Assembly (NCBI GenBank): GCA_037074615.1
Contig: CM073518.1
Span: forward strand, 620,001 to 684,000
DNA from: Leucaena leucocephala
Lineage: Eukaryota; Streptophyta; Magnoliopsida; Fabales; Fabaceae
Direction: 5' to 3'
DNA: 64,000 nucleotides
The notes beneath the pieces are model-generated. The model searched no databases. It was not told where the DNA came from and worked only from the letters and a program-made list of their open reading frames with translations. The position numbers and the translations under genes were made by a program. This document shows positions 21,755 to 35,765 of this stretch, in pieces. The stretch's first letter is position 1; each line of letters opens with the position of its first letter.

Positions 21755-24700
21755 TCATGGCCTTTGTTCATTGAGTCTCCTCTCAGCAGCAATAGCAGCG
21801 GCCATTGAAGGCGGCAAGTGCCTTAAACTTGCAGAGGGATTTTCATCACTTTCTTGTATCGTTAATGGAGCAGCGGCTAACAAGGTTTCAACATCTTTCA
21901 GGGTCAACATGGGCTGGTCTTGATTTTTTGTGTTACCACTGATGACTGAATGGCCAGCCCTGCTTCTGTTCAGCTTATATATGCTCTCTTCAACTGTGTC
22001 TTTCACCTGAAATGCGCAATACAAGGTTAGAACAATTCCTCATGCACGAGTTAGTTTCCAAAAAAACTTTGTTCCAGAAGCAAGAAAAGTTTCTACAAAT
22101 GCATTTTAAGATGATGAAACGAATTTTATTTTGAACTGTCATGTAGAGGCAATAGCTTGAGGTGATGACCCACTTCCATTAATGGAACTGCAGAATAATT
22201 AATTCCTGAGCATCCCAACACAAAAATAACCCTTACAGCACCCCATTATCATTTCGGAAATTAACTGTTGAAGCAATTTCGCAGAGGGAGGAGGGAGGGA
22301 CATCTTTATGCGACTGGACACTATAGGCTTGAAGCTTACACTTACTCTGACAATGTTCAGTCCTCTATAGATGTTTTTTTTATACAAAAATTTTTGGAAA
22401 GTGATTGGGCTCACCCACAATCTAAGGGTAGGGCGAAATCTCCCTTTCTCCTAGGTGATACTAATGTCAGGTAGGGCAAGCTGTCAATTACCCTCAGGCG
22501 TAAACTTACGCACCCAGAAGTTAGGATATCTCTTCAAGCGCCGCGACTGGAACCACAACAAAGTGGTACTCCACAAGATTAAATATACTCCAAATAGTCG
22601 CATGTCTCACTTCTTCGTTAGCTAAACCTACGGATGATGGGTAGTCCTCTATAAACGTTGATGGATGATATTAGGTATGGAGAATTAGTTAATGATGATG
22701 GGTAGTACTCTATAAACGTTGATGGATGATATTAGGTATGGAGAATTAGTTAATCGATAGAGATTGGCACCTGCTTGTCTTTAGAATAAGATGGACCTGG
22801 GGAATTGACTTTAAAATTTCTGAACAATGATAACGATGCGTGTTATAGAAACTGGTCTTATTTGCATCTTCGGAAATAATAACGCTGATGGACACAAGGA
22901 TGAAAAATTTGACGTTCTTAAAGGAGCAAGACCTTTCCAGAAATCATTTTTCAGGTCATGACAGACACTCATTTGTGAATGATCCAATGGTAGATGTGAG
23001 ATAATTAGTGATGGCATGGCTGTGCCCTGAACTCACGAAAAGAGAAAGAAAGGGGAGATCACAACCACTTACAATGAAACGATGAATGAGAGTCTTCTTT
23101 TGCTGTCCAATTCGGTGCACACGACTGATTGCTTGCGCTTCAGCAGCAGGATTGAGTAATGGCTCCACAAGGACCACATGCTGTGCTTCCAGAAGATTGA
23201 GGCCATTAGCTCCATGTTGAATCAAAATTAACAAAACCTGAATAAATTTTGATGTTGATTCCTGTGATGTTCCTTTTTTGTCATTCTGGTGTCCTCTAAA
23301 TTGACTGATGGCAACATGTGATTTTCTGAACATCGAAATTCAAAACCAGAATAGCATGAGCATAAGGAATTAGAGAGGCTAATTTCTCAACCTAACAATG
23401 TACAAGAATATCTGAAGGAGGCTATTACGTTATTATCTTTTCGTTTATCAAAATAAAAATACCAGTTAACAATACAGTATCTCTTGTCCCTTCACACTTG
23501 GGGTTTCTTTTCCTAATAAAATTGAAAATTTCAGTGACTCAGCAATTTTTGACATGGTAAAACTAGTATTGATTATTTCCAATTTATTATTGACTGATCA
23601 CAAAAATAGTTTCGTCTTTCCATATTCTGTCTATTATTTTTCTTTAAATCTCTCTTATCCTAGTCCTGCATAAATACACATATTCAGATATATAAAGCAT
23701 CAGATAGCTTATCTAACCTGCCTCCTTTCATCCGAATGAAGGTGACATTATTGGCAGCAAAAGCATGTTCCAATACATCAAGAACATCATTCCAACTAGA
23801 AAATACAAGAACTTTAGCCTTAGGGTCTGTAGACTTGATCCACAAGATTCTTTTTGTGATTGCTTCAATCTTTAAAACACCCAAACCAAGAAAGAGTAGA
23901 GAAGTATAAGTTAGATAAAACCAATATAAATTAAAGGTGTGGAATTGTTTTCAGGTGCAAGGTAAAAGAATAGTAGAATACACATTATATAAAAACAATA
24001 AGCCAAAACAAGTCCTACTTGAATGTGAAAATTACATGGATGACAGAGTGCGGGATATGATACGAATTTCGTTAGTCATCCTATGAGAAATACAACAACA
24101 ACAAGCTTTTATCCCACTAGGTGATGTCAGACTCTTCCTATAAAAAATACTGAATAAAATTAAATCATCTGAAAATCACTGGAGGCAAACAATTAGATTA
24201 GTTGTTAAATAAAAATACCTTAGTTCCGTAGGAACCTTTAACACAGATGGATGATTCACATTTCTCACAGCTGTCAGCATTCTGCAGCGCAGAAGTTTTG
24301 AAAGATTCATGCTGTCTATCAACAGCATATGCAATGTTTGCAAAATCGGTGTGCTGTCGACATGTTGGGCACATCACCCATTTATGAAACTTACTATCTT
24401 GAAGCCTTTGCTCTGTCATAGCAAATAAACCTGTACAAGATAGAAGCAGTTAAGTTTGAAATATATGTGATGTATTTTAGAGGCAAAAAAAATGTGAGTA
24501 CTATGCCTTCGGTAAAACATATGTAATAAATGATACTTCTACATATCTGTGCTTGCGAAAAGTTCATTAACAATAAATGGACAAGAGAGGTTTTCTATGT
24601 TATGCAAACATTATGACCACGGAATTTCAACACAGAAGGTCCATGAAGACCTCTGCAAATGGAAACAAGTAAAAGATGATATTATAAAGTTTGGTCGTTA

Positions 24701-27700
24701 ATTACATTTACAACACGTAACATGCCCACACTGAAAAACCATTTTCTGGCGGCCCAGCTTTTCTTGGCAAACTGGGCATGAATCCTCATCAACTTTCGTT
24801 GCAGGTACGCATTTCTCTTCTGAAAAGTTTGACATTGCAGTTGCCTCCTGAGTAAATGAAGAACTTTCAGGATGTTCCGATGGATGTCGTTTCAATTGTA
24901 CCAAACCCTGGAAAAAAAATTCAAAATAGGTCAAATTTCCCTAGGGGAAAAAATCAAACATTCTATATGGATTAGCAAATGATGACCAGTTAATTTTATA
25001 GGTGGATTAGCAAATGAGGGAGAAAAACCTGAAACTTAAGAGAAATCTCCTTTCTTATTAGGAATAAGACCACTTTACATAGGATTGGTAGTAACAACTC
25101 TACTACTCAGAGCCCAGCCAAAATAGGAACAAAAATCAGCAAGACATAATCATCAAAATAGGAAATGAAAGTGGTACAGAATCAGAAATTCCAGAAGGCA
25201 ATTAAAAACAGTAAAGGCGTACTGATAAACGAATCTATAAAAAATAAAACAAAGAAAGGAAGAAAGGTAAAAATGCAAAAACAGTAAAGCCTTCACATCT
25301 AGCTTAAAAAAAAAAAATATGTGCTAGGCATCAACAGTCACCACTAATTGTTCAACTAGAATAAATTTTAGTTGCTGAGAATGTAGCACCTAATAAATAA
25401 ATATAAACTTTATACAGAAGAAATTGTAAGGATATTTCTACATACCTTTAAGTAGCGAAGTTTTCCTTTTATTTGTGACAACGAGGCCAAAGACATAAAC
25501 TTATCATGGGAAAAGTTTGAACTTGATGCACATAATTCATTTTCACCTAAAGCATCAAGAGACTTGTCGTTTTCATTTGCCTTCAGGTGCAACCGGGAAA
25601 CTGCCATCTTAATTTCATCATGGGCACGCAGATATTGAGCTTGAGCTAAAGCCAACGACCTTGCATGGCCAAACTCCTTTCGCATACCCTTGAAGATCAT
25701 AGAACAAATGACCAGATTTCAGTGAATTCAAGATTCCAGTAAAAACTAAGTGCCATCATTGTTCTGATACAACTCTCTCTCGTTTTTCTTCTTTTTCCTC
25801 TTTTTGGTTTCTTTTTTTTGTGGGGGTTGGGGGGTGTGGTGGTTTGTGGGGAGAAGAGGTGTAGGATTGTTGGTTGGTAAGGGAGGAGAATAACTTTCAT
25901 GTGTAGCAGATGTTCTTACTATACCTCAAAAATATGTAAATGTTTGGTGCCTGCTGAAACACTATCCTTTCCCAACCGAGTTTTGCAATAGTTCTTTAAT
26001 ACACCAAGAATTACTTCCAATTGAGATGCTGATCTTGAAACCTAATATCCCAACAATTCAATATGAAGGGGTCAGAAAAACGGTGACAAAAATATTTGAA
26101 GGACCAACCTGATTGTAAAAAATGAGAAATTATAATATCATCATTTATGTTCTAAGGCAACTCTAATTTGATAGAGTACGAGTGTCTTCACATTGAACCT
26201 AAATATAAAATGGCAATGAATATGGGCAATATGAGGTTTAATTGTATACTTTTCTCTCTGGAAGACTTCAAAGATTTTACACGGTACGGAGATGTTGGAT
26301 AATTAAAAAAGTCAAATGAAATAGCTGACATCATGCACCGGAGATGCAAAGTATAATGCAGAATATATATCCATGTCTGTGGTCAACACAACAAAACAGG
26401 AATAATAAAACACGTTTTATAAATCACCTAATATATAGTGGACAGTAATCAGAGGGAATCTAGAATTAAAAATGTGCTTAGATTACAGCATAAAAAACAG
26501 TTCACATGATTTTTCAAAAAAAAAAACAACAGTTCAATGAAAATTCAGAATATTACTTATCAACTGAAAGGGCTTATAACTGTAAATCATAAGTAATAAC
26601 TATTATTAACAATGGATCAAAGGCCTTCATCAACGTCCACAATGTTGAACTTTTTCTGTTTTCTGGTCATCATTTATCTTGTTGCTGTACGATTCAGGAA
26701 TCTGTTTAGTAAATCAATAAAGAAAAGGATAGAGGTATAAGCAACCCCCATCCTTCCCTGACCAACTGACCAAGAGTAAGAGGTGGAAATAAGCATAGTT
26801 TTCACGAAAGCCAAAAGCTTGCCAGATCCATTAGATTGAGGAATGTGCAAGCAAAATCAATTAAAAGCAACTAACCACAACTCTTTCTCCAACATTTCTT
26901 TTTTTCAATTCTTCATAGCCAATATCAGATGTTTTTGAAATCTGATTAGATTGTGATAGCTTTGAAAGGAAACGATTCAGTGCAGAATTTTTCTTCTGCA
27001 AATCCACCGCCTCCTCAGCAGATGAAATTATTCCTCCACGTTCATTCTTCAGAACGAAGAGCCTAGCTTCATAATCCTGAATATTAAAATCAACCGTGAG
27101 GGTATATTACAGGTCTTAGCCATATGAGGAATCAAATTAACAGACAATCTCAATAGTAAACCTGAAACAATTCATCAAGTTCACACAAAATGCACGGTGG
27201 GCCATCAGAATCAGGTTGGCAATTTTGACATTTACCCACACGTTCAATGTCCTCGTCTTTTGGTTTGTCCATAGTCTGATCAATTTCTAAGATTCGATCA
27301 AGCAGCACTTTCCTAGAAGTTTCTAATTGATCCAAGCCTGTCTGGATTTGATACTTCAGAGAGTGTGTGCTCCGGAAACTGGACCAAAAGTGATATTCAG
27401 TCAGTGCATATACTTAATTTTACATAATTTTTATTCATCAAAATCTAAAAAAAATTCATATCTCATTTTGCAAAAGAAGGTTACTTCTAAACGCGGTTGT
27501 AAGTGGTTAATAGTAGTGATATTCTAATACGATGGCACTCCATGATTACAACAACTTACCTTCCTAGACTCAGTGTAGCATATCCTACAATCTCTACTTA
27601 ATGACATCAATCAGGCTAATCGGGAGACTAAAATGGTTCAGAAGCATTTGGCGGATTGAAGGACATGATATTTTTTAGATAAAAGAAAGACGTTTTATTG

Positions 27701-30700
27701 TTAGGCCAATGCATGAGAAGGGAAAAATTCTATTTCCCTGAAACCAGAATTCAACTGGCTTTGAATAAAGCTGTAGAGGGAGAGGGGCAGAAAGAAATTA
27801 CATTCAGAGAAATGAATGTAAAGCGTTGCAATAAAAACTAGAAAAAGTTTCTCATTGGAGGATGATGCAAAAAGTAATTACAGGATGAATGAGGATGTCA
27901 ACTGAAAAGTAAAGGCTCAATCCAAAGGATTTAGCGGTCTTTAGGTCAAACACTCGAGTTGCTAGGGAAAAGAGACTTATGCCCACCACTAGCTTGTGAC
28001 CACTATGCCTCAATTGTGGGCGGTCAGTGTATGGTTGGAACACCTTGAGGGAAGCCAACCTTACGGCTAGGCCCCAGAGGAATTAGCCACACTGCTATAG
28101 GTTCCATCATGGATATTGACTAAAATAGTAACACACACGGATTGCCTCCAAGGCCAATAGCACCATACAGCTTTTTTTTGTTTAGCAATCTATATCTATA
28201 TATTAAATAAATTAATAGGAACTATATTTGGCTTATGAATGGATTAAGTTGGCTCTTTTTGGGTATTCTAACTTTGTATTTTTTCTTTTACCTTTTCCCC
28301 AATGATCTCTCACTTTTATACAGCACAGTAATTATATATATTTTTTAATTCTTTAATACTTCATCTCCTAAGTATTTTGACTTTCTCACTTTTTATTTTT
28401 TATTTTGCTTTTCTCTCTATTTTTTTTTCCTATTTTTTCTTTCAAATAAGTCACATTTCCTCAAGTTCTCATATGCCGTGTGCATTGCAAGGAAAAAAAT
28501 CTAGTTAAATAGGAAAAGTGAAAGTGCGTAATTGGTTTTGAGCTGGGAACATTAGTTTGAACTAGGATGTGTTGTGTTCCACAATCTCTCTAATGCTATA
28601 TACTTGCACTTGTATGATTAGAGATGGATCCAAATATGCCATTTGTTAGTCTGTATTTTCAAGGGTCAACAACATTTACATTGATTTCAGATGTTTGATA
28701 AAACATGATTCAAAAACAGGAAAAATATACAAAGTTGATGCATCACTGACCGAGTAGCAAATCTTGGTCGCTTTGAATTGTTTAAAGTTCCTGCAATTGC
28801 TTCTTCAATCTTCCTGAGCAACTCATTGGAAAAATCCTTGTTCTGCTCAGAATGATGAAGAGCCTCTAACCACCAAGTTGTAGACTCATTTGTACTCTCA
28901 CTATATGCGTTGCCAACCTACCAAAAAGTTCAAATGTCATATAATAGGGACATAGAAATATCTGCTAAGCATAATAAAAACACATGATTCTAGACGGGAT
29001 TTACCAAAAGTTCAGTTATAACAAAAATGAATACTTTCTAAAGGGATTTAAGTAAATAAATATGCATATATATGACTAAAAAAGTTCATAAATATACCTG
29101 CAAATACACTTTTTGAAACTCCTGTTGGACAGCAGATAGCTTCGAACTGAACACAGATAAGTATTTATGCTTCAAATCTTCACATTCTGCTATCAATAAC
29201 TGTAAAGAACTGATAGATTCATCATCAAATTCCTGATGCCTATTTAAGTCATTTTCTGAAAAGCTAGATGTAATATTCAATGGTTCCCGGTCATTCCCTT
29301 TCTTCTTCTTAACAAAAGAATAATCAACCTTTTCAAGAGTATGCTTTTTTGACTTAAGTTGCGCAGTTTTAGAGAACTGCCTTTCTTTGCAGGGGAGCTT
29401 AAGGGAAATGTTTGTAGTTTGTGGAAGTATTTCAGCCAGGTTATGATGAATGTGAATATTTAACAAAGGATCCAAGCGGAAGTCTTCGGAATGCTCTTTG
29501 GCCAAAGTCAGTGCTTCAATGTACAGCAATGCTGCTTGAGAAAAATCCTTCTGCATTATGCTTATAGCAGCAAGTCCATTTAAAGCAACAACTGACCTCC
29601 TGAGAGCTTCCTCGCCTTCTACCTTAGTCTTACTTATAAGGACCTACACAATTAGATACATGTCAATTGAAAGGATCATTGTAAAGAGCATACTATCTTG
29701 TCAAAGACCTCAATTAAGTAACAGACCATCAGTATTTCCTCCATGGTCATGGGTGACTGTTGCAGAGAACGCAACCCAGAGCTTCCAACCTGGGGGTGAC
29801 AACAAGCCTGGCGAAGCTTCAGCAGAGCATTTAATAGCTTCCCGGCCTCTGTGTGAGTGATGAAAGAATCAGAAAAATCATCTGAAGAAACAGAACCTGG
29901 AAGGAGCATAAAATATTTCAAGATTAATTATGCCCACAGATTCACATTATTTTCAAATCTTTTATAAAAATTGTCACACAACATAGCATTAGAACCTGTG
30001 ACACTTCTATTAAGAATGTCATTTCTCAAACTCTCAATAATTTCATGAGCATAGTTGACACAGGTTTCATGTTGCCTTTGGTAAAAGTGCTCTTCTACTG
30101 GTGAGAGAGTGAGCCAAGTAAGGCACTCCTCCTGAGAAGGAAGCTGCAACTCATCTGCAACATGTTCTTTTGAAGAGCGCCACATGATTTGTTTGAAGAT
30201 TTTATGTGTAAATTCCATAGCTCCAACATCTCCTTTCTGCAAAAGTATCAAGTATTAAGCAGTGGAATTCAATTCACAATTACTAAATAAAAAAATTGAA
30301 TTACATACAAATACCTCATAAGGATCCCGAATAACATCAGCCCACCAACGGTAAATATCAAAAGGACTAGCTTTAAGGAATCGTAATAATCCATGCAAGT
30401 CATCAAGCTTTCGCTGAATGGGGGTTCCCGTAATGCACCAACGATACTTTGCATTTAGCCGCATGGCCATTTCAGTGGCAGCTGCAGCATTACTCTCCAC
30501 CATTTGAGCCTCATCCAGGCAAATTCTCCACCAGTATATTCTGGTAAGAAGAGTTGGAACAACTGGGTACCTAGAAAAAAATATTGCGGATAGTCATAAA
30601 TATGCATATATTAAAAAAAAGGTTTTTCGTTCTAATGCCAACAGTTGTAATCACCCAAAATACTAGCAACTAAGTATCATAAATTCTCCTGTTCTCTCCA

Positions 30701-33700
30701 AATGGCATATCTTTTAAACTGAAAGTGTATTGGGGTATGACTCAGTCCATTTACTAATTAATAAAAGAAACATAAATAAATCATTAGCCAGAGAGAAAGA
30801 AGAAGATAAACACAACGCATAGTGGAAAACGAGAGATTTACAAAAAAAAAAAAGATATTAAAGAAAGATAAAGGAAAGATGATAATTAAGCAGAATCAGA
30901 AAGTACATAAAATACAAAAGGGAGAAATAAAACATAATTTACAGCAAACCTTTTTTGAAATCGCAAAAAGTGCCTATCACCTTCATGCCTATCATAATCA
31001 TGAGACAGATCCTCTTTAAGTACATCATATGTTGTTAATACAATGTCCGCAGAGGCGAGTTCACTGATATTCACCATAGATGTATTGGTGAAAGATGTGT
31101 CTCTCACGCCTTCATAAACACAAGTTTTCAAGGAGCCTGGACGTGTATGACTGAAAAGGTAGCTAATAGTTAATAAAAGTAAAATTTCATCATGAAAAGA
31201 AAATTATTGAATAATGATAATTCACAAATGATATTCAAGAATGGAGATATTGCATGTCTAAAAGAATAATCAATTTTCCCAAAAAAAAAAAAGAATCTGA
31301 ACTCATAATTTACGACATGTTCTATCCCCCTAACCAAATCACAAACCCTACATGGCTGCAAGCACGTTGCTCTAGACCCAATTAGACTGGAAGTGGAAAT
31401 TAAGATTCACTCAAACATTTTAACAAGTTAATTGAACAAGTCATGATATATTTATAGGGTAAACACATTCATCCAAGTCTAACTAAGTGCAACCACCTTT
31501 CCTCATGGTTGCTATTTTCTGCAAGAGAAGGTCTTGGGACACCATGTGTAATAGAGATTGCATATCTTGAATTTCATGCAATAAAATCCCATTCCATTTC
31601 CATTAAGCTAAACAAACAGGGCCTTAGTCTCCATCAGGAGTATCATTCAGCATCATAATAGGAGTCACATAATTTATTTTCCTCCTATTCTTTATAAGTG
31701 AAAAGTGCTCCAAGTAAATTTAAATCATTATGCAGTTCAACAACAGGCACAACTTGGTTGCGCCTGTGGAATCTAAAACATGGTTTTGTGCTTGCTCTGG
31801 CTAATAATTGCCTCTTGCATAACATATATTCTTTTGAATTTTTTATTCTTTGTTTATACATGCGGTTTATTTTGCATTTCATAAAATTGTTTAGTCTCTA
31901 TTGCTCCTGTTTGCATGCACCATAGATGACATTAGCATAACCTCCTTTCTTTCTTTAATGACATACATACTGATTAAAAATGAACAATTGAATAAGTATT
32001 CTAAGTGGTTCCAAGATTCACGATTAGCAATTAGGAAAAATTTATACCTGATAATTTCATCATGCCACTGGGGCAAAATAGGAGCTGGACAAACAATAAG
32101 AGTGGCACCAGAAGCAATCGGAGATTCAGTAGCTTGTATTAGTTCAGAGCATATTTGGCACACATATTCCCCATCCCTTACAGCTATGGTGGTTTTAAAT
32201 TTCTTGCTTTCAGATCCCAGTTTTGATTTCAGTGATTTTCCTTCAGGAGAATAACCAACACAGTCTGCATGTTGCCAAGCATCACAAATGTCACACTGAA
32301 CCCATAGACCTTTATATTTGAGACTTTCACTCACAGCTCCACATGTACACTCCACACGATCTCTTTTGAGTCTTTTAAAATTGACCTTACTATCCTCATT
32401 AACTTGCAACTCTGAGTCAATAAGAATGTCATTTTCAGATGCTGATCTCTGATGAGTAAAGATGCAAGCAAGAAGTTCAACAGTTTTTCCCAACCCCATC
32501 TCATCTGTTGCAGAAAAGGTGAAGAGTTTCAACTTCCCTTTATAGTTAAATGTTATAAAAATTGACAGATTACTAGAGCAAATAACTGACATATGCAGCA
32601 TAGCTTGGGACATACCAGCAAGAATGCCTCCAACCACACAAGGTGCATGAGTCTCTGAGTACAAGGAAATATTTCCACTGAAGCCATATATAAATCAAAT
32701 TAGCATGCAGGGAGGGGAAAAAATGATAAGGGTGTGCAGGCAAGCACACAGAGATCACCACGATTTGAATTATGTGATAAATAGGGTCACACTTATTCTG
32801 CAACCTAGTCAAGAAATCATACCTGAATGGATTAACGAACATTTTAGAACTCGTGTCAATAAAATCCACAGGCACACATAAAGGAGAATAAAAATGACTT
32901 CTCTCTCTTTCCCCCTGACCTCCAGCTCTTTTTTTCTCTCTTTCTACCATCCAAAAAGCTGCACGCCTTTGATACGGTCTCAATTCAGGAAGTAGGTCAT
33001 GTATGTCTTCTTGAAGCATTGGTTCTGATCTTTACAAACAATATCCAAACAAACAAAAATTCATGGGTTAGATTGAAACATAAAAGTTATTTGCTCCATC
33101 ATCATTATTATCATTGTTGTTCGTCTGTTGCCATCAAATTAGAGATCAAAACAAAAGAGAATGTTAGACTTACTTTGAGGGCCTAATGGCTTCATAGAAA
33201 CTTTCAGGGTCAAACCTCACATGTCTCTGAGGGCAGCGAGTATCATCTCTGATCTCTGTCTGTGGATCAACTTCTGCTTTCATATTGCTACCAGCCCCAT
33301 ATCTAACCTCATATGTCATAATTTCAGGACGTAGCCAAGACATGACATTCATCATACTCTTCTTCCATAATTGTCTGGAACCATCTAGAAGTGACTCACA
33401 TGCATCAAAGGCACTCTTTAGCACCTCAACCCTTAATCTAAGGGAGAGAATGTCTTCAGAAAACCTAATCCCAAGAACTGGCCTCAATGTGATAAATTTC
33501 AAACTTGCCAAGTGAATAAGACCAGAGACACCTTCATCGGGACCATCAAAAACCCCAGATAACAGCACTGTACATGTTTCTGTATGATCCATTGCTCTTT
33601 TTACAAACTCTAGATGAATATCAGAATAAGCCACTATAGGCCAATGGCCTAGTTTAATTTGACCAAGAATATGATTGGCATTAAACACCTGAAATCTTAA

Positions 33701-33991
33701 AGAATATTCGAAATCATGATAAAAGTCCTCGGAAAGTTCAAAACCAGAAAAGCCTTCTGCCATCTTCAAATCGGTTAGAACAACTTCAGAAATATCAAGG
33801 TGTTCGTTTGATAACCAGCTGGACCTATCAACTTCCACAAAGTAGGGATTGTGAACTTCACCAAAATCCTCCTTTGCTTGTCCCCCTGTTTCCAGCATTT
33901 TCTGTTTATCCCGTTCTGCTCCAGCAGCTGCCTGTGTTTCTAGTATAACCCCGCCAGATCGATGGGGTCTACTTTGCTTTCGTCGACCCAT
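21755..33991 (-). CDS. SHPRH: SHPRH-like SNF2 ATPase / PHD / RING E3 ligase
   Basis: Orthologue of human SHPRH and yeast Rad5-like translocases, which act in DNA-damage tolerance (PCNA ubiquitination) in those species; the plant role is inferred. Nineteen exons, in transcription order: 33991-33174, 33029-32823, 32677-32616, 32504-32048, 31150-30950, 30570-30315, 30236-29996, 29896-29727, 29643-29098, 28917-28751, 27378-27162, 27076-26876, 26041-25925, 25688-25446, 24907-24706, 24430-24219, 23869-23718, 23325-23073, 22006-21755. All phases agree; total about 1657 aa. Walker A is DEMGLGKT. A PHD finger (CTCG...CDICDAWQHADC...CQIC) sits between helicase motifs I and Ia, as in SHPRH. The DEXH box is DEAQ. 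The RING begins SCPVCQEKL and ends CPTCRQ. The C-terminal helicase motif is SRVHRIGQQKKT. The start MGRRKQSRPHRSGG is the first ATG of the frame. Intact, without lesion. Confidence 0.93.
22376..22642 (-). mobile_element. Retroposon R, copy R4, in the last SHPRH-like intron
   Basis: Reverse-oriented R element of about 267 bp. Read on the minus strand it begins CCATCATCCGTAGG, contains the ACGCCTGAGGGTAATTGACAGC core and ends in an A-rich tail. A 17-bp near-perfect target-site duplication beginning AGTCCTCTATA is at 22359-22375 and 22643-22659. Its strand is the sense strand of the host gene. Confidence 0.8.
22633..22754. repeat. 61-bp tandem duplication
   Basis: Two units, 22633-22693 and 22694-22754, differ at about one base. 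The unit includes the right-hand target-site duplication of R4, so the duplication either followed or overlapped that insertion site. Confidence 0.88.
28189..28505 (+). mobile_element. Small non-autonomous Helitron in SHPRH-like intron 10
   Basis: Starts with TC (TCTATATCTATATATTAA), preceded by A. Ends CTAGT followed by T, with a decayed GC hairpin (GCCGTGTGCATTGCAAGG) about 10 bp before the end. The 5'-TC, hairpin, CTRRT-3' and insertion between A and T are the Helitron signature, and the 5' end looks like plant ATREP-type Helitrons. About 317 bp, non-coding. Confidence 0.65.
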
Positions 33992-35314
33992 ACTTGTCAC
34001 TACCGACAGAAGAAAGCAAAATCAACTTATCAATGTTTTTGTGCGAGAATCAGCATGAACCACAAGAACTTAAATTTGACCATTTAAACTTCAAGTCCCA
34101 AATGCCATAAGCACGAACCAGAGGAAAAATAGCAAATGACAGCAACTAGAGCAATATAATCAAACATAAATTAAAACGTAAGGGGTTGAACGCAGAAGCA
34201 CTAAATAAATTCAGCTGGTCAATGAATGAAAAACAACAGACTTTGCTGAGTTTAACTGGTATGAATGATAGAAAAGGACCGAAAACGTAGTGTGAAAGAT
34301 ACAACGCAATAGTCGGCAGACAGCAGAACAACTGGCATCCACCTCCTCTTGGGTTCAAATCCTCCGAAAACAGGAGGGGTAAATTCCCTGGTTGATAAGC
34401 TGAACAAAGGAAGATAATTTCCCACCTTGTATTGAAAACTCTTCGCAAAAATTCAGAAACCAAAACACACGAGTATTTCGTCCATGAATCTTATGCATTT
34501 AGAGGAGAAGAACTTTCAATTGTAAACCTGAAGGTACAAAGCTGACTGAACAGAGCAGAAACTCAGGAACGAAGCGTGACGCTGGAGCTTTAGTCTACTC
34601 TCGCGCGAGTTTGCGAGTTGCGCGAAAATCACAAACAGCTTGGAGAACGTTGCCGAGATAGATAGATGCAATAGGCAGATTCTTTGTTTTAAAAAAAAAA
34701 AAAAAAAAATTAAAGGATAAATGACAGTTTTGAAGACTAAAAATAAGTAAATAAAGTTGTAAGAGGCTGGGCTCGGATCGGGTTTTACTAGATTCTATTT
34801 CTAGCACAGGTTGGTCCGATTAACACATTGGGCCAACCAGCCCAGTACTGAATAATCATGCTAAGTTTGGCCAGATCGAAAAATAATTTAAAACTTTATA
34901 TGAAATAAAAAAATTGAAATTATAAAGTATCTCCGTAATAACCATAAAATAAATATATTTTTATTTCCCCTTCAATATTTTCTACCCATTCTAAATTCCG
35001 AGCAGTGCACACATGCATAAATTAAGAAAAATATATTGTTTAACGTGACATTCAAGACATGACTCCCGCTAAAAAAAAGGAAAAGGAAAATTGAAAAAAC
35101 GAGGAGGGAACTTCAATGGAGTCCACGTGTTCAGAACAGATGCCATTGTCCATGAAGTATTTACCCATGCATTTGTGCAATATGTATAGTTTATTGTATT
35201 GTAAAAGCTTTTGTCGCTGTTAAGAAAAAACTGGGCATTAAAAACAAAAATATGCACGCACTCCTTTAGTTATCTTGGGATATTTTTCTCTACGTCAGAA
35301 TTACGACATGTACA

Positions 35315-35474
35315 CTAATAAGGGTTAATTCGAGTAGTAAATGACTCGATATCGCTTAAATGGGGTCTCAAATTTAAGCTTTGGCGAATACAGAAAATTT
35401 CCGTTGGGAGACTCACCTATCATAGCTAGGTGCGCGACACGAATCAGATCCAGATGTAGTCAGAACAAAACTCT
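35315..35474 (+). mobile_element. SINE family S, copy E (3'-truncated)
   Basis: Aligns with copies A-D from the 5' end through TTTCCGTTGGGAGACTCACC to CAGATGTAGTCAG, then stops before the CGGGTGGGCAAC tail. GACATGTACA (35305-35314) and GACATGCACA (35475-35484) look like a short imperfect target-site duplication. Confidence 0.7.
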
Positions 35475-35537
35475 GACATGCACATTTTTGTAGGGAGAGA
35501 AAAAGGGACATTGGAGAATAGCCTGTTTACAATATAT

Positions 35538-35765
35538 TCAAAAGATAAGATATATTATTATTTAGGATTTATTTAATTTTTAGATAATATTATTTTGTTA
35601 TAGTTTCATTCGTAATATTTGAGAAGATATTTTAATTTTTAGATATTTAAATTTATATTTAAAAATAATATACTATTTATCTTTAACATTAATATTGTTA
35701 AAAAAAAAAATTTATCATAGGCTGTGAGTAAATTAACTTTTTTTTTAATTTTTTTTTTAAAAAAA
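35538..35765 (+). mobile_element. Retroposon R, copy R5 (diverged)
   Basis: AT-drifted R copy: TTATTTAGGATTTATTTAATTT, then a degenerate core, then A/T-rich end. Flanked by an 18-bp duplication with two differences (AGCCTGTTTACAATATAT at 35520-35537, AGTCTGTTTACAATGTAT at 35766-35783). Oldest-looking R copy here. Confidence 0.68.

Noticed and set aside
34352..34362. tRNA-type B box (GGTTCAAATCC) upstream of the SHPRH-like gene
   Set aside because: No acceptor stem, D arm or anticodon arm can be folded at the right distances, and the T-stem sides do not pair.
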